A stretch of DNA of 64,000 bases from NCBI GenBank assembly GCA_024695815.1, contig JAILHK010000048.1, positions 80,460-144,459 on the forward strand. The letters are read 5' to 3'. Positions within the stretch are counted from its first letter, which is position 1; each line of letters starts with the position of its first letter. The notes below the pieces were generated by a model. The model was not told the DNA's origin and did not search any database. It worked only from the letters and a program-made list of their open reading frames with translations. Of the stretch, positions 61,961-64,000 are shown piece after piece. The position numbers and the translations under genes were made by a program. Origin of the DNA: Prevotella sp. (GTDB lineage Bacteria; Bacteroidota; Bacteroidia; Bacteroidales; Bacteroidaceae).

Positions 61961-62898
61961 TGTTCCGTATAGTACGATATGATGCTACTCATCATGACGA
62001 GTGGAATCGGTACGTAGAGAAGGCACGTAACGCTACTTTCCTTTTCTATCGCGAATACATGGATTATCATAGTGATCGTTTTAAGGATCACTCGTTGCTG
62101 TTCTACCAGGGAAATCACCTGCATTCTGTTCTCCCGGCTCATGAGGTCGGAGAGATTTTTTGTTCCCACAGGGGATTGACCTATGGTGGACTGCTGATGG
62201 ACGAAGATGTGACAACGGCTGATGTGGTTCACTTATTCGAAGAATTGAACGACTATCTGCGACAAATGGGTTTTCAAATGGTTCTCTATCGTTCTATTCC
62301 ATGGATTTATCATCGTCTTCCGTCTGAGGAAGATCTGTATGCTATGTTTTGGAAATGTGGCGCACGACTGCAACAACGCATGTCGGGAACTGTCATCAAT
62401 CTCGATGCTCATCTTCGCTGGAGGAAGGATCATAGACGAAGACTGAAACAGGCTCAAATGGCAGATATACAGGTTAAAAGGGATGCCAGTTTGGCAGAGT
62501 TTTGGCCTGTTCTTAATAATAATCTTCAGAAAAAATTTCAGGCACAGTCTGTGCATACACTTGAAGAGATAGAACTGTTGAAGTCTCGCTTCCCAGACAG
62601 GATCATTCAATATAGTGCATATCATGATGACCAGATTGTGGGAGGTATTACCTTCTATGTGATGGGACATGTTCTGCATGGACAATATAGCGGGACAACC
62701 GATGAAGGTAAACGGCTTGGCGCTATGGAAGCCATCTATGAACAGGTGATGTATCATGACTTTCAATACATGAAATATCTCGATTTTGGTACATCTAATG
62801 AACAGGGTGGACTGGTCCTGAATGAGGGATTAATAGCGCATAAGGAAGGATATGGCGGACGTACTGTGATGTACGATACGTATGAATGGATACTTTAA
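61957..62898 (+). CDS. FemAB/GNAT-like acyltransferase
   Basis: A 313-residue protein with two GNAT-like halves, as in FemAB-type acyltransferases (PF13480-like). Blocks visible are SGTVINLDAHLRWRKDHRRR, GGITFYVMGHVLHGQYSGTT and YLDFGTSNEQGG. It has no membrane helix and overlaps the cupin gene by 4 bases (ATGATG at the stop), so it is likely translated with it. By position it may acylate an amino sugar made from the rfbB/FdtA branch; the fold-based role is sure only to the level of acyltransferase superfamily. Confidence 0.75.
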   Translation: MMFRIVRYDATHHDEWNRYVEKARNATFLFYREYMDYHSDRFKDHSLLFYQGNHLHSVLPAHEVGEIFCSHRGLTYGGLLMDEDVTTADVVHLFEELNDYLRQMGFQMVLYRSIPWIYHRLPSEEDLYAMFWKCGARLQQRMSGTVINLDAHLRWRKDHRRRLKQAQMADIQVKRDASLAEFWPVLNNNLQKKFQAQSVHTLEEIELLKSRFPDRIIQYSAYHDDQIVGGITFYVMGHVLHGQYSGTTDEGKRLGAMEAIYEQVMYHDFQYMKYLDFGTSNEQGGLVLNEGLIAHKEGYGGRTVMYDTYEWIL

Positions 62899-62910
62899 AA
62901 TTTTAAAATT

Positions 62911-63633
62911 ATGGATTACGAAGAAATGAACTATCAATCACTGTCTTCAAGACAGCGTGAATGGGACTCATCATTGGCTTTCCCCGCACTGATGAGAAAA
63001 GTATATGTGTGGATGACTCTCGCATTGGTTATAACGGCGCTGGCTGCCTACGGGGTGGCTACTAGTCCGGTTATGCTGAATATTCTCTTTAATAACCCAG
63101 TGGTAATTTGGCTTCTTGTGGGAGCAGAACTGCTGTTGGTTATTGGACTTGGAGCTGGAATCAACAAAATGTCTCTTATGACAGCGACAATATTGTTCGT
63201 GGCTTATTCAATTCTGAATGGCTTGATGCTTTCTTCTATATTCCTTATGTATAACTTAGGAAGTATAGCGACGGTCTTTCTAATCACTGCAACAACCTTT
63301 GGAGCAATGTCTTTATATGGTTATGTCACACAGAAGGACTTGACTTCGTGGGGAAAAATTCTAATGATGGCGCTGATTGGACTCATTGTTGCTTCCATCG
63401 TGAATATATTTGTTGCAAGTCCAGGATTGACTTTGATAGCAAGTTATGTTGGCGTTCTGGTGTTTGTGGGGTTGACCGCTTATGATACTCAACGTATCAA
63501 ACAGATGTTCTTGACAGCACCTGATGCTGGCGAACATATGCAGAAATATGCTCTTCTCGGTGCATTGAACTTGTATTTGGACTTTATAAATCTATTCTTG
63601 TACCTACTTCGCATTTTTGGGAAAAGAGAATAA
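62911..63633 (+). CDS. Bax inhibitor-1/YccA-family membrane protein
   Basis: A 240-residue inner-membrane protein with seven hydrophobic helices from residue 25 onwards. The BI-1 signature appears at the C-terminus: VGVLVFVGLTAYDTQRIK, followed by YALLGALNLYLDFINLFLYL. Family members act as pH-dependent calcium leak channels or modulators of the membrane protease FtsH (YccA); which applies here is unknown. It follows the acyltransferase gene by 12 bases, and an rRNA promoter follows it. Confidence 0.92.
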   Translation: MDYEEMNYQSLSSRQREWDSSLAFPALMRKVYVWMTLALVITALAAYGVATSPVMLNILFNNPVVIWLLVGAELLLVIGLGAGINKMSLMTATILFVAYSILNGLMLSSIFLMYNLGSIATVFLITATTFGAMSLYGYVTQKDLTSWGKILMMALIGLIVASIVNIFVASPGLTLIASYVGVLVFVGLTAYDTQRIKQMFLTAPDAGEHMQKYALLGALNLYLDFINLFLYLLRIFGKRE

Positions 63634-63722
63634 TATATCTATATATAATAATGTGTAAAGTTGTAGATTTGTCAATATACGAGAAAATCTGCAACTTTTT
63701 TATTAAAAAAAGAACGAAAATG

Positions 63723-63753
63723 TTTGGCGGTTCCAAAAAAAACCGTACCTTTG
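63723..63753 (+). promoter_or_regulatory. rRNA-type promoter
   Basis: TTTG (63723-63726), exactly 19 bases, TACCTTTG (63746-63753), a perfect match to the Bacteroidota housekeeping consensus and typical of rrn operons. The upstream 60 bases are A/T-rich (an UP-element-like region). Confidence 0.82.
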
Positions 63754-63759
63754 CATCCG

Positions 63760-64000
63760 CTTTCGCCTCACAACGAGGCGCAAAACAAGAAAGAGTTCTT
63801 TGAAAGATTTACATAGACAGAGAAGTAGTACAAGAAGCGAGTACTGATCCTTATGGAGCGGTACTTGGGTAACAGTAAACGAACCGTCAATACTATATTA
63901 ATATAGGTTGATAGACTTGATACTTTTTGGATAGTCATTCTGAATCAGATAATGATTAAATATACAAGGCTCCTAGGAACGAGCGCAATGAAAGCTTGCT
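63760..64000 (+). other. rRNA operon leader, incomplete
   Basis: The transcript starts near 63760 with a small hairpin (CGCCTC-ACAA-CGAGGCG) and contains GTTCTTTGAAAG, similar to the boxA-like part of Bacteroidota 16S leaders. No coding frame is seen. The last 40 bases (GGCTCCTAGGAACGAGCGCA and so on) do not contain the usual 16S start AGAGTTTGATCCTGGCTCAG, so the gene start either lies beyond the window or is altered. Confidence 0.7.

Noticed and set aside
1..64000. tRNA genes, insertion sequences, integrases, prophage
   Set aside because: No cloverleaf, transposase motif, terminal inverted repeat pair or phage structural gene was noticed on either strand in reading by eye.

Overview
The window reads as Bacteroidota chromosome, most likely Prevotellaceae (Prevotella in the broad sense). 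Nearly every gene group starts with a Bacteroidota promoter of the form TTTG-N19/20-TAnnTTTG. Other lineage signs are the DUF4492-cydA-cydB order, the class I fumarase, several secreted glycoside hydrolases and a polysaccharide lyase, and C-terminal tails of the YDLxGRxx...KGLxIxxGKK type. The last 250 bases carry an rRNA-type promoter and leader. No transposase, integrase, prophage, CRISPR array or tRNA was seen.

Layout. 1-10.9 kb (minus strand): a truncated M6 metalloprotease, fumarase, an FMN-binding protein, a two-domain HMA protein, a PL11 + GH97 pair suited to pectin side chains, and a TlpA-like thioredoxin protein split by a one-base frameshift. 11-17.2 kb (plus): proline iminopeptidase-like hydrolase, GH76 mannanase, HflX, glutamate dehydrogenase and an RlpA-like protein. 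17.2-27.4 kb: a very large secreted protein of unknown activity, a subtilase with a sorting-type C-terminus, a GH29 fucosidase and a divergent AraC regulator. 27.4-35.4 kb (minus): M16 peptidase lipoprotein, DUF4954 hexapeptide-repeat protein, cytochrome bd oxidase. 35.4-43.6 kb (plus): GH92 mannosidase, then a coiled-coil/TolC/HlyD/ABC-2/ABC-2 export operon with no ATPase gene. 43.8-55.4 kb: small secreted proteins, a frameshifted PI-PLC-like gene, mrp, a BspA-type leucine-rich protein, trmB, ilvE, and a subtilase-xseA-xseB operon. 55.5-63.6 kb (plus): MATE pump, cytidylate-kinase-like protein, YfcE-like phosphoesterase, then dTDP-sugar and purine genes, and a Bax-inhibitor-1 protein.

The most unusual signal is a family of three intergenic arrays (about 11988-12220, 43582-43814 and 57488-57566). 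Each is built on an exact 22-base period: a 13-base near-palindrome followed by a 9-base variable spacer. Two palindrome classes occur, AAAG-N5-CTTT and TCTAG-N3-CTAGA. In the two long arrays the first class precedes the second, and a similar trailing unit follows in the same register. Some neighbouring units are exact reverse complements of each other, with the central bases changing together (CCC/GGG in one array, ACT/AGT in the other). All three arrays lie just after, or overlap, the stop codon of a plus-strand gene, and the third sits inside an operon and runs over the next start codon. I do not recognise this as a named element. Two single-base frameshifts in homopolymers (TlpA-like and PI-PLC-like genes) may be real or sequence errors. 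The window's last bases follow an rRNA leader but do not match the usual 16S start.
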